A stretch of 64,000 bases of DNA from Candidatus Undinarchaeales archaeon (GTDB taxonomy: Archaea; SpSt-1190; JASMDC01). The stretch spans positions 124,001 through 188,000 of the forward strand of contig JASMDC010000001.1 in the NCBI GenBank assembly GCA_030753015.1, given 5' to 3'. This document shows positions 25,894 to 35,458 of the stretch, one piece after another. The position numbers were made by a program, and so were the translations under genes. The stretch's first letter is position 1. Every line of letters starts with the position of its first letter. Below the pieces are notes generated by a model. It searched no databases and had not been told where the DNA came from. It worked only from the letters and a program-made list of their open reading frames with translations.

Positions 25894-28649
25894 GACGCCT
25901 CCTGGGTGTTCTTCCAGTTACCGGGATTGCCCTGGACCTGGATGAAAGTGGAGTCCTCGCTGTACTCATTCCCCGCCTCCACGCCGATGGTCACCCTGAG
26001 CCGGGAGCCGGGGGCCGGGGGGTTCGGGCAGAGGCGCACATCGGAGAGATGGATGCGGGTGCCGGCAGACGTCATGGTGACATAAGTTATGTCCGGGGAT
26101 ACGTCATAGGAGCCGATGCTGACCTTGAAGCTACCCTTATCGAGCTGTATGGGCGACTCGAGCTGGAGGTACACGTCCATGTCGAACCCGAGAGTGGCCA
26201 GGAGCACGAAGAGCGGATTCTCGAGCGTCCCCGGTTCGACCTTGGTGACCTTTACCGCGAGGGGGGTCTGATCGAGAACCATGAAACCCTCCCAAGCGCT
26301 CCCCTTCCTACCGAGGTAGTTCACAGAGAGGGTGATGAAGTTACCCTTCGGTCTGGTGGCCGAGCGGAACGTGCCTACGACGTCCCACCACCCTGTGAGT
26401 GGATCGTAGGCGGGCGTGACGGCCATCGCGTCGAGGTTGCCTATGGCCAGCTTGACGGCGTCCCGGGGCAGGAAGGTGATGTCCGTGCTCTTCTTGTCCG
26501 TGATGGTGGTCACCACTTTCACCGAGGTCCCGAACTCCAGCCGCTGCAGGCTGACCTTGTTCGGCGACGTGGTCTTGAACGAGATGTCCAGCTCGGCAAG
26601 TTCCTCGGGGAACCATACCTCGAACGGTCGGCGGATGATATGGGTCTCCCCGCCGAACTCGACCAGAAGGAACGCTTCGGTGAGCCCAGGCTCCAGTTCA
26701 CCCCTGAAGCGCATGGAGATACGCCAACCTTGGGCCGGGGAGATGTACTGGATCCGCTCGTCCGTTGATGCAATCCCGCCGAGCCTACCGCTCACTGCGA
26801 CCTGGTTGGTCTTGGAGCCGTCGAGCATCTTCCCCTTGAACCGGAGGTGGCCGGTCCACGCAAGCTCGCTCCCGCGCTCGATGGCGTCGCTGCGGGCATG
26901 ATCGGTGGACAGACCGTCGAGCTCGAACTCCAGAACGAGGGGCTGGCAACCACTGGGCGTGCACACGTCGCCAGTTATACAGGAGGACACTGCTTTCCTG
27001 TTCTCGTCGAGGCACACACAATTGCCGTTGCAGATCTCGCTCATCTCGATACAGGACAGGGTCTGGATGCCGTGCTTCGCCAGGCACTCGCCCTGCTCGT
27101 ACACGATGATGAACGGCGATCGGACCAGCTCCGATTCGTGGCATCCGTCCGATGTGCACTGCGCGTTGAAGGCGCAGACGTCGATGGCCTTATCTTCTGA
27201 GAAGCAGAGGCAGAGTGGGGCAGCATGAGATGTTGGGAGGCACGAGGCGCCCTCGGGGATGCATGGTAGCTTGTATCGTCCCACGGGGAACGAACCACCC
27301 ATGCACAGGTCCGACATGGCCGTGGCGATGGTCGGACGCCATTCCTTGATCTCGATACCTGTGGAGGCAACGGCCTTGAGCTTACCCCCCTTGTACACAG
27401 TGGTCTTGAGCACATAGTCGCCCGAGGGGACGCCCTCATCGATGGGGAGTTGACTGGTCGTGCAACCGGGGGCCTCTTGCTCGGACACGCGTACGTGCTC
27501 GCTGTCCACGAGCTCGAGCTTGCACAGGTCGCCGTCGGCCTCGGTGTGGGCTGAGATGGTCTCGCCTGCAGTGTAGCTGTTCTTATCGGTCTTGGTCGCC
27601 GCGGCGGTGTACCCCAGGCCGCGGAACTCCACAGAGAACGTTGACGAGCCCGTCTGGTCGTCCCCTTGGGCGCGTACCTCGACAGTGTACGTGCCAGGTG
27701 CCCAGGCCGTGGCGGTGCCGATTGCTATGTCCTTGCACGACTCCACGTGCACCGCTTCGACCACAGCTCCCTGGGGGTCCCTGATCCGGATGTCACAGGC
27801 CTCTAGCTCCTGGTCGGAGGACGTACTCACCGTGAAGTCCGAACCGAGGTACACGACCCGCCTGTCGGACGACGCCGTGAAGGGAAGGGCTGAGGCTTTG
27901 ACCTTCACGGACCGTCGTGCCAGCTTGACCGTGCGACCGGTGATCGAGAAGATGTACAGGTCGTGGGTGCCTGCGGCCGTGTCGCCGCTGGTCCCAAGTC
28001 CGAACCGCTCGCACCCGAACGAGAGGGTCCGGGCGAGCAGGGTACCGTCCGGGCTCAGCAGCGCTGCACCGCACAGACTACCGCCGGGGGCAGGGATCGC
28101 GATGCGGTCACCTGCGGTGATGTCCGGCGCAGGAAAGCTAAGGTCGAGCTCGTCGCCCTGCCAGGTGAGGGAGAATGTGATGTTGAAACGCATGTTATCA
28201 ACGTCGCGGAGCACGGTGCGGTGTGTCGGAAGGCGCAGGTTCACGAGGCGTTCCTTGACGTCATAGCCCCCCGTTATGGGGAACTGCCGGGGCACGTATG
28301 CGAGGTTCAGGGTGACGCGGGCGGACATACCGTCCCGCTCGAATCCGTCGAGGAGCAGGATGGGCCGCTCGATGATGGAGACTACAACCCCTGCATCGGA
28401 TCCTGTCGCGGTACGTTTCGCCGAGCAACTGGTGGCCTGCTGGAAGTGGGTCTCACAAAGAGCCTCAAGGTCCGCATCGGTCACCTTGGTGCTCACATAG
28501 TCGGATGGGAGCAGGACCGAGACGGTCGTCAGAGCTTCCGTGAGCGAGGAGACATCGGTCTCCTCCACAACCTGGGTGACCTCGACGACCTCGGCGGTAG
28601 CACTGACGAGAAGGAGCACCACCAGCACCAGAACTCTGCATACCGCCAC
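25887..28649 (-). CDS. large secreted multi-domain surface protein
   Basis: The 920 residues start with a short signal peptide (VLVLVVLLLVSATA). Beta-rich, Ig-like segments with repeated patterns follow (AWAPGTYTVEVRAQG, DEGVPSGDYVLKTTV). A central Cys-rich region at about 445-570 holds roughly sixteen cysteines, and further beta domains extend to the C-terminus. It has no clear membrane anchor. A TATA-like ATTTAACC lies about 25 nt upstream of the ATG, indicating a leaderless transcript. The downstream pilin-like gene overlaps its end. An envelope or adhesion role is inferred from architecture only. Confidence 0.7.
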   Translation of the reverse strand: MAVCRVLVLVVLLLVSATAEVVEVTQVVEETDVSSLTEALTTVSVLLPSDYVSTKVTDADLEALCETHFQQATSCSAKRTATGSDAGVVVSIIERPILLLDGFERDGMSARVTLNLAYVPRQFPITGGYDVKERLVNLRLPTHRTVLRDVDNMRFNITFSLTWQGDELDLSFPAPDITAGDRIAIPAPGGSLCGAALLSPDGTLLARTLSFGCERFGLGTSGDTAAGTHDLYIFSITGRTVKLARRSVKVKASALPFTASSDRRVVYLGSDFTVSTSSDQELEACDIRIRDPQGAVVEAVHVESCKDIAIGTATAWAPGTYTVEVRAQGDDQTGSSTFSVEFRGLGYTAAATKTDKNSYTAGETISAHTEADGDLCKLELVDSEHVRVSEQEAPGCTTSQLPIDEGVPSGDYVLKTTVYKGGKLKAVASTGIEIKEWRPTIATAMSDLCMGGSFPVGRYKLPCIPEGASCLPTSHAAPLCLCFSEDKAIDVCAFNAQCTSDGCHESELVRSPFIIVYEQGECLAKHGIQTLSCIEMSEICNGNCVCLDENRKAVSSCITGDVCTPSGCQPLVLEFELDGLSTDHARSDAIERGSELAWTGHLRFKGKMLDGSKTNQVAVSGRLGGIASTDERIQYISPAQGWRISMRFRGELEPGLTEAFLLVEFGGETHIIRRPFEVWFPEELAELDISFKTTSPNKVSLQRLEFGTSVKVVTTITDKKSTDITFLPRDAVKLAIGNLDAMAVTPAYDPLTGWWDVVGTFRSATRPKGNFITLSVNYLGRKGSAWEGFMVLDQTPLAVKVTKVEPGTLENPLFVLLATLGFDMDVYLQLESPIQLDKGSFKVSIGSYDVSPDITYVTMTSAGTRIHLSDVRLCPNPPAPGSRLRVTIGVEAGNEYSEDSTFIQVQGNPGNWKNTQEASC

Positions 28650-28696
28650 ATCGCACCGACCGCTTCCAAAGGTTAAATGGATTTCGGATGCCGCCG

Positions 28697-30019
28697 CTAC
28701 TGTCCCATACGCTCCAATGCGTCGTCCACCGAGCCGAATCCGTAGTGGATGTCGGGGAACCGGGCACGGAGTGCGGACACATCGGGAGCGATCTCCTCAG
28801 GCTTCCGATGTGCGAGGAGGACGTCTATGATGAGATCGCACAGCTCCTCGATATCACCCTCCTTGAAGCCTCGCCTAGTGACCTCCTGGAAACCGATGCG
28901 CAGTCCCGAGGGATCGAACACCGCTTTCGGATCGTCGTAGGGGAGCATGTTCATGTTGAGGATGATGTTGGCTCGTTCCATGGCCTCGGCGACGGCCTTC
29001 CCGCCGCCGTGCGCCTGCACGTCGACGGCGATCTGGTGGGAACGCGTGAAGCCCTTGGCCTCGCCGAGCACCTTGATACCGTTCTCGTTGAGGTACTCGC
29101 CCGCCCGCTGTGCGTTGCGCACCGTCTGGGCGGCGAAGGCCTTGCCGAACTCGCGCATCTCCAGGGCCGCGAGGGTGAGTGCGGGGAGCCGCCTGATGTG
29201 GTGGTTCGAGACAGAGATGGGGAATACGCTGTGCTGGACCTTCCTGGCCGCTTTTCGCATGCGCTCGTCATCGGGGTCGACGTTGGCGATGATGATCGCA
29301 CCCTGGGGGCCGGGGAAGGTCTTGTGCGTGGAGGCGGTCATGAAGTCGGCGCCTTCTCTGAGCGGATCCTGGAACTGGCCGCCCGCGATGAGCCCGAGCA
29401 CGTGCGCCGCATCGTACATCACGAAGCCGCCCACCTCGCGGACCACGTCCGCGAGCTCACGGACCGGGTGGGGGAACTGGAACAGACTACCGCCGAAGGT
29501 GACGATGCCCGGCTCGACCTTCCGGATGATCTTCGCCGATTCGTCGGGATCGATGTTCATCTCCTCGACGTTGAAGCCATGGTCCACGGTCTCCAGGCCG
29601 AGGACATGGCCTGCCAGTCCATGGCGGTCATGGCTGATGTGCGCGCCGTAGTTGACAGGCGCCACCACCATCCGCAGGTTGCCCGTCACCCTGGACAGAC
29701 CCCGGAAGGTGCACATGTTCGCGATGCATCCTGAGACGGGGCGAACATCGATGAAGCTGGCGCCCAGGAGATCCTTCAGGGCCTGGGCGGCCAGACGCTC
29801 TATCGGGCCTATGAACCGCTGCCCCTGGTAGAACCGCATGGTGGGAAAACCATCAAGGTCGTTCATTCCCTCGGCGTAACGATGCCAGAGGTCGTGACAT
29901 CGATCGTACATCTCGTGAACGGCCGGCGAGGGGCAGCCCTCGCTGGCGATGAGATTGATCGTCTCCTCGCCACGCCATTGCTCATGGCCGTTCACGACAT
30001 CGACAAGCTCCCGTATCAT
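28697..30019 (-). CDS. glyA: serine hydroxymethyltransferase, archaeal type
   Basis: The 440-residue PLP enzyme interconverts serine and glycine and passes a one-carbon unit to a pterin. The PLP lysine is in STHKTFPGPQG; the conserved INLIASEG at the N-terminus and YDAAHVLGLIAGG are also present. The tetrahydrofolate-binding region is divergent, as in archaeal enzymes that use tetrahydromethanopterin. A GGTGA ribosome-binding site stands 7 nt before the ATG, and a TTATATAA element near 30078 gives a leader of about 30 nt. So this gene, unlike many here, is not leaderless. Confidence 0.95.
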   Translation of the reverse strand: MIRELVDVVNGHEQWRGEETINLIASEGCPSPAVHEMYDRCHDLWHRYAEGMNDLDGFPTMRFYQGQRFIGPIERLAAQALKDLLGASFIDVRPVSGCIANMCTFRGLSRVTGNLRMVVAPVNYGAHISHDRHGLAGHVLGLETVDHGFNVEEMNIDPDESAKIIRKVEPGIVTFGGSLFQFPHPVRELADVVREVGGFVMYDAAHVLGLIAGGQFQDPLREGADFMTASTHKTFPGPQGAIIIANVDPDDERMRKAARKVQHSVFPISVSNHHIRRLPALTLAALEMREFGKAFAAQTVRNAQRAGEYLNENGIKVLGEAKGFTRSHQIAVDVQAHGGGKAVAEAMERANIILNMNMLPYDDPKAVFDPSGLRIGFQEVTRRGFKEGDIEELCDLIIDVLLAHRKPEEIAPDVSALRARFPDIHYGFGSVDDALERMGQ

Positions 30020-30106
30020 ATGTTCTCACCAGGTGAAACCCGCAGGGGGTAACAGACCGTGCCAAGTTGACTATTATATAAAAACTTCGTGGATGGACGC
30101 GCACCA

Positions 30107-30484
30107 TCACCGGTGCAGGGGTGAGAGCGCACAGAGAAGGGCGTCCCCCGCCTCGAAACGGTCCACGGATGCCAGTGTATGGAAGTGGCCTTTCACGCTC
30201 ACGATGATGACGTCCCCCTCCTCGACCCGTCCGAGGTGGTCTACGGGAACGGGCTCGCGGAGGTCCGATGCGTCAGTCAGGTTCACGTGCCCCAGCTTGC
30301 GGAAGGCATCGTAGGGATTCTTGCACGGCGCCAGATGGATAAAGGACGTATAGGCGTTGACGAGATCGAGGATGGTCGACATCCGGGCCTGGCACTCGAT
30401 GAGCCGGTTGATGTCCATGTCCAGGGCCGAATCGCCGGTGCCACGGTCCCTCTCTATCTGCGGTCGGTCGTCCTTTTCCAGCAT
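30107..30484 (-). CDS. hypothetical protein
   Basis: About 125 residues. The N-terminal third is charged. The middle (RLIECQARMSTILDLVNAYTSF) is helical, and the end has a beta-rich segment with a VEEGDVIIVSVKGHFHTL strand pair that looks like a small barrel. I recognise no family. I prefer the ATG at 30484 because a TTTTTATTT element at 30516-30526 lies about 35 nt upstream; the frame is open to 30607. Neighbours are SHMT and a TrmB-like regulator on the same strand. Confidence 0.55.
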   Translation of the reverse strand: MLEKDDRPQIERDRGTGDSALDMDINRLIECQARMSTILDLVNAYTSFIHLAPCKNPYDAFRKLGHVNLTDASDLREPVPVDHLGRVEEGDVIIVSVKGHFHTLASVDRFEAGDALLCALSPLHR

Positions 30485-30626
30485 GACGCTTGCCGGTTGA
30501 ACCCTAGACCCATCGAAATAAAAAGGTTTCAGGGATGGGCGCCCGCGCCCCCCAGAGGTCATGCAGAGGTAAGGGGAGAACGGCGGTTGAGTCCGGGTGA
30601 GCGGCACTGACCGGGCACGATCTGAT

Positions 30627-31634
30627 CTACAGTAGGGACCGCACCCTTCCGATCTCTCCCTTGATGTCGTTGTCCAGACTGAGGAACAGGGTGTCGAAAT
30701 AGTACTCGTGGAGTGACTGGGCCACCCTCTCGCTCCTGATGACGAACAGCATGTTCGGTCCGGGTTCCGGCTCGTCCCGATGCCCGAAATCCCTCGACAG
30801 GATCTCGTTCGTTGAGGGATCGGTGTACAGGAACGAGCCGATCTTGTCAGTTAGATGGACCTCTGCGACGTGGCCGGCCACCCTCGAGCCGAACGCGACC
30901 TTGACCCTGGGTTTCAGCATATCTATAGCATGTTCGAGGTTATCGAGGTATCTTGCGATGTTCTCCGGACCACCGAAGAGCTCCGGCTCTCTTGCCATGC
31001 GATCGATGTCGATGATGTAGTGGATGAACAGCTTCCTGTCCCTGAGCGTGTCGATGATGGACCTGACATAGCTCGCGAAGCCCGTGGTGCCGATCTCTGC
31101 TCCATCGAGGTACTTCCTCGAGAGGTCCGAACAGAGAGTGGGTATGGTGCAGATCGAGATGATCCTCGACCTCCTGGACGGTTTCGCGTCACGGATGGCG
31201 GATGCGAGGAAGTCCCAGATCTTGTCCTCCTCCCTGATGGAGTACACGAACGATTTCGCAAAGGAGCTCTTGAGCTGGTAGATGTCCTGGACCTGCTTCT
31301 CCACACCTTTCGCTTCCTGCTGGAGCGACCTTATCCCCCGGTCGAGGATGTGTGCGAGCGAGGACGGGTTCGTGGCGAAGTACCGGGTCGGGTGATCGAC
31401 CGTCTTTGAAGCGACCCCCTTTTCGACGAGCGAGTTGAGGATCGTGTAGACCTTCTTCGTCGAGAACGAGATGTTCTCCCGGGAGGAGAAGTCAAGGATC
31501 TCCCTGACGGTCATAGGCACTCCCTCTCTCAGGAGGACGTAGTACATAAGGCACTCCTGTGACGAGAAACCGAACTTCTGGAGGTTGCCCAGGGGCGCAG
31601 GATCGACGACCCTCGGTCGGAGGCTTCCTTCCAC
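30627..31634 (-). CDS. TrmB-like transcription regulator
   Basis: The 335-residue protein begins with a winged-helix domain of TrmB type (FGFSSQECLMYYVLLREGVPMTVREIL, then KKVYTILNSLVEKGVASK). A coiled coil around residues 95-125 and a C-terminal effector-like domain follow. In the TrmB family the C-terminal domain binds sugars; the ligand here is unknown. The start is a GTG, preceded about 29 nt upstream by TTTTATC at 31660-31667, so the transcript is probably leaderless. Confidence 0.78.
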   Translation of the reverse strand: MEGSLRPRVVDPAPLGNLQKFGFSSQECLMYYVLLREGVPMTVREILDFSSRENISFSTKKVYTILNSLVEKGVASKTVDHPTRYFATNPSSLAHILDRGIRSLQQEAKGVEKQVQDIYQLKSSFAKSFVYSIREEDKIWDFLASAIRDAKPSRRSRIISICTIPTLCSDLSRKYLDGAEIGTTGFASYVRSIIDTLRDRKLFIHYIIDIDRMAREPELFGGPENIARYLDNLEHAIDMLKPRVKVAFGSRVAGHVAEVHLTDKIGSFLYTDPSTNEILSRDFGHRDEPEPGPNMLFVIRSERVAQSLHEYYFDTLFLSLDNDIKGEIGRVRSLL

Positions 31635-31675
31635 GGGGATGGAGTGAGCAAGTAACGATAAAAGGTTTCTCCCGG

Positions 31676-32131
31676 TTACTCGATATAGAATCCGTCGCCC
31701 ACCTGCTCGGCGGTCCCGGTCAGGTCCATTATCGTCAGGAGATGGCTGATGTAATCGAGCATCCTCCCGCCGCCCGGATTTCGGGTGGTGACACCGCTTA
31801 CAGTAACATACCCGTCACCCAGGTCGTTAGGAAGGATACCAAGGGTGACCATGTCCCGGATGCCCAGCAGCATCGAGGAGAAGTAGGGAATACCGCCAGA
31901 CTTCCCGGAGTAGTATCGGTTCGCCGTATAGCCGCTCCCATCGCCCAGTTCGCCAGAGGATGTGCAGGTATCGAAGGAGTTGGACGCACCTCCGTAGGAG
32001 AACGCATAGTTGACGACATCATCAGAATCGCGGTCCCGCGATCCACTGTAATAGGGATCGGACTCGAGGGCGTCGTTGAAATGATCGAATGAGGAGGTAG
32101 ACGGATCGAACGGGGATATGAACGGCACCAT
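31676..32131 (-). CDS. hypothetical protein of extracellular-like composition, possibly a fragment
   Basis: The 151 residues are rich in Ser, Gly, Asp and Tyr and poor in Lys. Cysteine is almost absent, as in exported archaeal proteins, but no signal peptide is present. The ATG at 32131 is preceded by AAGGA. The frame is open for about 45 more codons upstream without a usable start, so a lost N-terminus is possible. It ends 41 bp before the TrmB-like gene. No family recognised. Confidence 0.4.
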   Translation of the reverse strand: MVPFISPFDPSTSSFDHFNDALESDPYYSGSRDRDSDDVVNYAFSYGGASNSFDTCTSSGELGDGSGYTANRYYSGKSGGIPYFSSMLLGIRDMVTLGILPNDLGDGYVTVSGVTTRNPGGGRMLDYISHLLTIMDLTGTAEQVGDGFYIE

Positions 32132-32286
32132 TCCTTGTTCCTCACGTACCCTCAGCGTCCCCCTGGCGGCCGCCAGGTTCGTTAGCTGACACCAAGGCCG
32201 TCCGTCCCTGAACCGACCTTGTACACTGCCAGCCCTTTCGCTTGGACCGAAGGGTGACTTTTACTGACTATAAACATTTCGCGCCA

Positions 32287-32310
32287 TTTCCCCCGGGGAA
32301 AAGGGGGAAA
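32287..32310. terminator. C/G-rich hairpin
   Basis: TTTCCCCC and GGGGGAAA can pair around GGGGAAAA, followed by an A run. It may be a terminator for a minus-strand transcript or a structural element. Confidence 0.4.
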
Positions 32311-32512
32311 AATGATCCCCGACGTTCCGATACATTGACGTCCCGTCCAGGGGCTCCCAATAGCGGCCTGCCTACGGATTGATTGGAGAAGGAAACGCAC
32401 CGGTCGGAGGAATGCTCCGTACTGCAAAACGAATTCGGAGCCATCCATTGTTTCCAACTGATGTGTCGGCTATAGGGCCTGGGCGCTCCGTGGCACGCGA
32501 CCGAGCGAACAC

Positions 32513-32521
32513 CTTATAAAT
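32513..32521 (+). promoter_or_regulatory. TATA element of the B12-type radical SAM gene
   Basis: CTTATAAAT is centred about 30 nt before the ATG at 32547, implying a nearly leaderless message. Confidence 0.65.
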
Positions 32522-32546
32522 CTGCCAGACCCGGGAACGCCTTCAG

Positions 32547-33893
32547 ATGAAGATTGCCTTGGTCGCCCCGCCGGTCGACTTCCGATTCCACATCCTCCCA
32601 CCCCTTGGCCTCCTGTCCATCTCATCGTATATCAGATGGGATCACGATGTCGAGGTGATCGACTGCATAAAACTCGGGATTGGCCCAGAAGACGCCGTAG
32701 GGCTGCTGGCGGACGCGGACATAATCGGCGTGAGCAGCAACTGGTCCTGCAATGTCCTCAACACGGCCACGCTCGTGAGTCTGGTCAAGGAGCGGTACCC
32801 CGACAAGACCGTGGTCTGTGGCGGGATGCACGCCACCTTCGCACCTCAAGCACTGTTGGACGCCGGTTGCGATGCCGTTGCATTGGGGGAGGCGGAAGAG
32901 ACCTTCAGGGAGCTAGTGGGCGCTGTCGGAGCAGGCCGTTCGCTGTCCAGCGTTCCGGGGCTCGCTCTACGCGGCAGGGACGGATGCGTAATAACGGGAA
33001 AAAGGCAGCGGATCCGCGACCTGGACGAGATGCCGATGCCCTCCTGGGACCTCGTCGGCACCACGTACCCGAGCCCCGTGGGTCGCATGAGCATATTGGA
33101 GACCAGCCGCGGATGCATCCACAGGTGCACGTTCTGCTCTTCGAGCTCGTTCTGGGACTTCACCTGGCGTGGGAAGTCCCCGGAGCGCGTGGTGGACGAG
33201 TTCGCATATCTGTCGGCCGCGGGCACCGACTTCATATTCACCGCCGACGACTGCGCCACGTCGGACCCGGAGCGCCTCGCGACCATCTGCCGCAGGCTCA
33301 TAGAGGAGGGGAACGAGGTAGGATGGTGGAGCAGTGCACGGGCGGACGTGCTCGCACGCCGCCCCGAGCTCGCATCCCTCATGGCCCGCGCAGGGTGCAG
33401 GATCGCAGGGGTCGGCCACGAGTCCGCGAGCCAGTCGATCCTCGACCAGTGCCGCAAGGGCATCACCGAGGAGATGAACGACAAGGCCATCAAGGTGCTG
33501 AGGGACAACGGGATCATGAGCGGCGGGACCGTGATCATAGGATTCCCCGGGGAGTCGGAGGAGAGCATGCGCAGCTCCGTTGAGCTGGCCATGGAGCTGG
33601 ACTTCCCTGGCATCTGCATCCTCCGTCCGTACCCCGGTACCGAGTACGAGAACCCGGCCATGAGCCCCGAGGACTACGCCAAGCTGAACCTTGGGTGCTC
33701 GCTCCTCCACGAGGAACCGGAGCTCGTGGAGCTGATCCAGAAGGCAGGAGCGCTCCAGATATACCTCCGACCCCGGACGCTGAAGCAGCTCGCCAGCCGG
33801 GATCCGTTCGTCCGTGGGTGGGCGGCCATGACCTACCGGGAGCTGACTTCCATGTTACTGGCGCGAGTGAGGCTCGGTCTCAGGTCGCTGTAG
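32547..33893 (+). CDS. B12-binding-domain radical SAM protein
   Basis: The 448-residue protein has an N-terminal Rossmann-like cobalamin-binding domain (about 1-140, starting ALVAPPVDFRFHILPPLGLL, with VVCGGMHATFAP). A radical SAM barrel follows, with CxxxCxxC in SRGCIHRCTFCSSS near residue 195 and the GFPGESEE motif near 335. Such proteins methylate or rearrange unactivated carbons, often in lipid, cofactor or natural-product pathways. The histidine that ligates cobalt in some members is not obvious. Substrate unknown. It stands alone, followed by a copy of a 240-bp repeat. Confidence 0.87.
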   Translation: MKIALVAPPVDFRFHILPPLGLLSISSYIRWDHDVEVIDCIKLGIGPEDAVGLLADADIIGVSSNWSCNVLNTATLVSLVKERYPDKTVVCGGMHATFAPQALLDAGCDAVALGEAEETFRELVGAVGAGRSLSSVPGLALRGRDGCVITGKRQRIRDLDEMPMPSWDLVGTTYPSPVGRMSILETSRGCIHRCTFCSSSSFWDFTWRGKSPERVVDEFAYLSAAGTDFIFTADDCATSDPERLATICRRLIEEGNEVGWWSSARADVLARRPELASLMARAGCRIAGVGHESASQSILDQCRKGITEEMNDKAIKVLRDNGIMSGGTVIIGFPGESEESMRSSVELAMELDFPGICILRPYPGTEYENPAMSPEDYAKLNLGCSLLHEEPELVELIQKAGALQIYLRPRTLKQLASRDPFVRGWAAMTYRELTSMLLARVRLGLRSL

Positions 33894-33902
33894 CGGTGTC
33901 CG

Positions 33903-34146
33903 GGGCACGGACAGCGCGCGCTCAGTAGCAGTTGTGAAGGATCAGGGGAGTGATGAGCTATGCATGGTGGTCACCACCGGAGGAGCCGTGGTAGGATCCC
34001 TCTCCCAGCAGGCCGCAGGAGTCGGCCTCGATGAGTATCAAGGCGAGGAACGCGTCGCACATCTCCATGTCCCACGGCATCTCGACTATTGACGCAGGTG
34101 ATGCCCGTGCAGCTAATTAGGGATTGGGGGGTCGGTCGGAATCCCG
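33903..34146. repeat. 240-bp direct repeat, left copy of the island
   Basis: This segment matches 40504-40742 in the same orientation, roughly 80-85 percent identical by eye with small indels. On the minus strand both copies contain decayed coding sequence for the C-terminal part of a small Gly/Ser/His-rich protein. The shared end LITPL-(I/L)-HNCY is in frame in the right copy but cut off by a TAG in this one. Confidence 0.85.
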
Positions 34147-34152
34147 CCGACC

Positions 34153-35454
34153 TCACATCAGCCGCAGCTCGCGCGCTTGCTCCTCCAGACCCTCCCTGAA
34201 CCTCGGATGGGCGATGCCGATCAGCGCCCTGGTCCGCTCACGGAGCGACTTCCCCCTCAGCTTCACCGTGCCGTACTCCGTGACGATGTGGTCGATGTCC
34301 TGCCGCGGGATGGTGTAGGCGCTCCCGACCTTGTGGGTGGGGACGATGGTCGAGATGGTGTCGTTCTTCACCGTGGAGCGGAGGGCGATGATGCCCTTCC
34401 CCTCCTTGGACATGACCGCGCCCCGGTGGGTGTCGAGCTGCCCGCCGGTACCGCTGTAGTGCTGGGTCCCCAGCGACTCGGAGCACACGTTGCCCGCCAG
34501 GTCGATGGCGAGCGCGGTGTTGAGGCTGACCATGTTGTCGTTCTTCGCGATGACGTACGGGCTGTTGACCCATGATCCCTTGCGGAACTCGATGCCGGGA
34601 TTGTCGTGGATGAAATCGTACATGCTCTTCGTGCCCAGGGCGAATGTACACACGGTATTGCCGCGGTGGAAGTTCTTCCTCCGGTTCGTGATGACGCCAT
34701 GGCTGAAGAGGTCCATCATGCCCTCGGTGAGCATCTCCGTGTGGATCCCAAGGTCCTTCTTCTCCATCAGGAACCCCGTCATGGCGTTGGGGATGCCGCC
34801 GATGCCGATCTGCAGCGTGGCGCCGTCCGGGATCAGCTCTGACACGTGCTCGGCGATCGTCTCGTCGATGGGTGTCCCCTTGGTGGGGAACAGCTGCGGG
34901 AGGTCGTAGGTGTACTCGTACACCTGGTCGACGTCCGAGATGTGGACGACCGTGTCGCCGAAGGTCCGCGGTGCGTTCTCGTTCACCTCCAGCACGACCA
35001 TGTCGGCATGGTCGAAGATGTCCCGCTCATAGGTCGCGGAGATGGAGAGGGACAGGAAACCGTTCTTGTCCATGGGGGACGCGACCCCCCAGAATATGTC
35101 CACGGGCCCCTCGCTGATAAGGTTCGTCCCCGCCATGTGGAGGTTGTTGGGCACGAAGCTTACCGTGTTCCTTCCCTCCGCAACGATTTCGCGCTGCGCG
35201 ACATTGAAGAACCACGAGTTGTTGACGAACGACTTTGCCATCTCCTTGTCGGTGTACCAGGCGTACCGCGCCATGTTCAGACAGGTGTACACGTCGACAT
35301 TCTTGACCTGGTCCTTGATCGTATGCAGGTTCTCCATCAGCCCACGCGACTCCATGGCGCCCAGGCCCGTGACCACCTTAATGTTAGAGCGTATGTTCCG
35401 GAGGGCGGTCTCCACGGAAGTGTTCTTCCTCTCGTACTCCTTTGTGAAACCCAT
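34153..35454 (-). CDS. acetyl-CoA hydrolase / 4-hydroxybutyrate CoA-transferase family
   Basis: The 433-residue CoA-transferase family I protein is of the Cat1/Cat2 type. Motifs are IGIGGIPNA at the CoA-binding loop and GIHTEMLTEGMMDLF containing the catalytic glutamate. The GTGGQLD...GAVMSKEGKGIIAL block follows near the C-terminus. It probably moves CoA between acetate and a hydroxyacyl or acyl acid. I start at ATG 35454, 4 bp after the upstream stop; the open frame to 35526 overlaps that gene. It is the last gene of a four-gene operon. Confidence 0.88.
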   Translation of the reverse strand: MGFTKEYERKNTSVETALRNIRSNIKVVTGLGAMESRGLMENLHTIKDQVKNVDVYTCLNMARYAWYTDKEMAKSFVNNSWFFNVAQREIVAEGRNTVSFVPNNLHMAGTNLISEGPVDIFWGVASPMDKNGFLSLSISATYERDIFDHADMVVLEVNENAPRTFGDTVVHISDVDQVYEYTYDLPQLFPTKGTPIDETIAEHVSELIPDGATLQIGIGGIPNAMTGFLMEKKDLGIHTEMLTEGMMDLFSHGVITNRRKNFHRGNTVCTFALGTKSMYDFIHDNPGIEFRKGSWVNSPYVIAKNDNMVSLNTALAIDLAGNVCSESLGTQHYSGTGGQLDTHRGAVMSKEGKGIIALRSTVKNDTISTIVPTHKVGSAYTIPRQDIDHIVTEYGTVKLRGKSLRERTRALIGIAHPRFREGLEEQARELRLM

Positions 35455-35458
35455 CGCC

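Larger units (their letters stand above)
32132..32546. other. intergenic region between divergent genes
   Basis: No supported gene. A strong hairpin occurs at 32287-32310 (TTTCCCCC / GGGGGAAA). A TATA-like TTTATAG on the minus strand lies near 32266. The promoter of the radical SAM gene is at its right end. Confidence 0.5.

Noticed and set aside
32182..32457. 91-codon minus-strand frame
   Set aside because: It contains the hairpin and a TATA-like element inside the frame, and its composition is unlike that of the neighbouring proteins.
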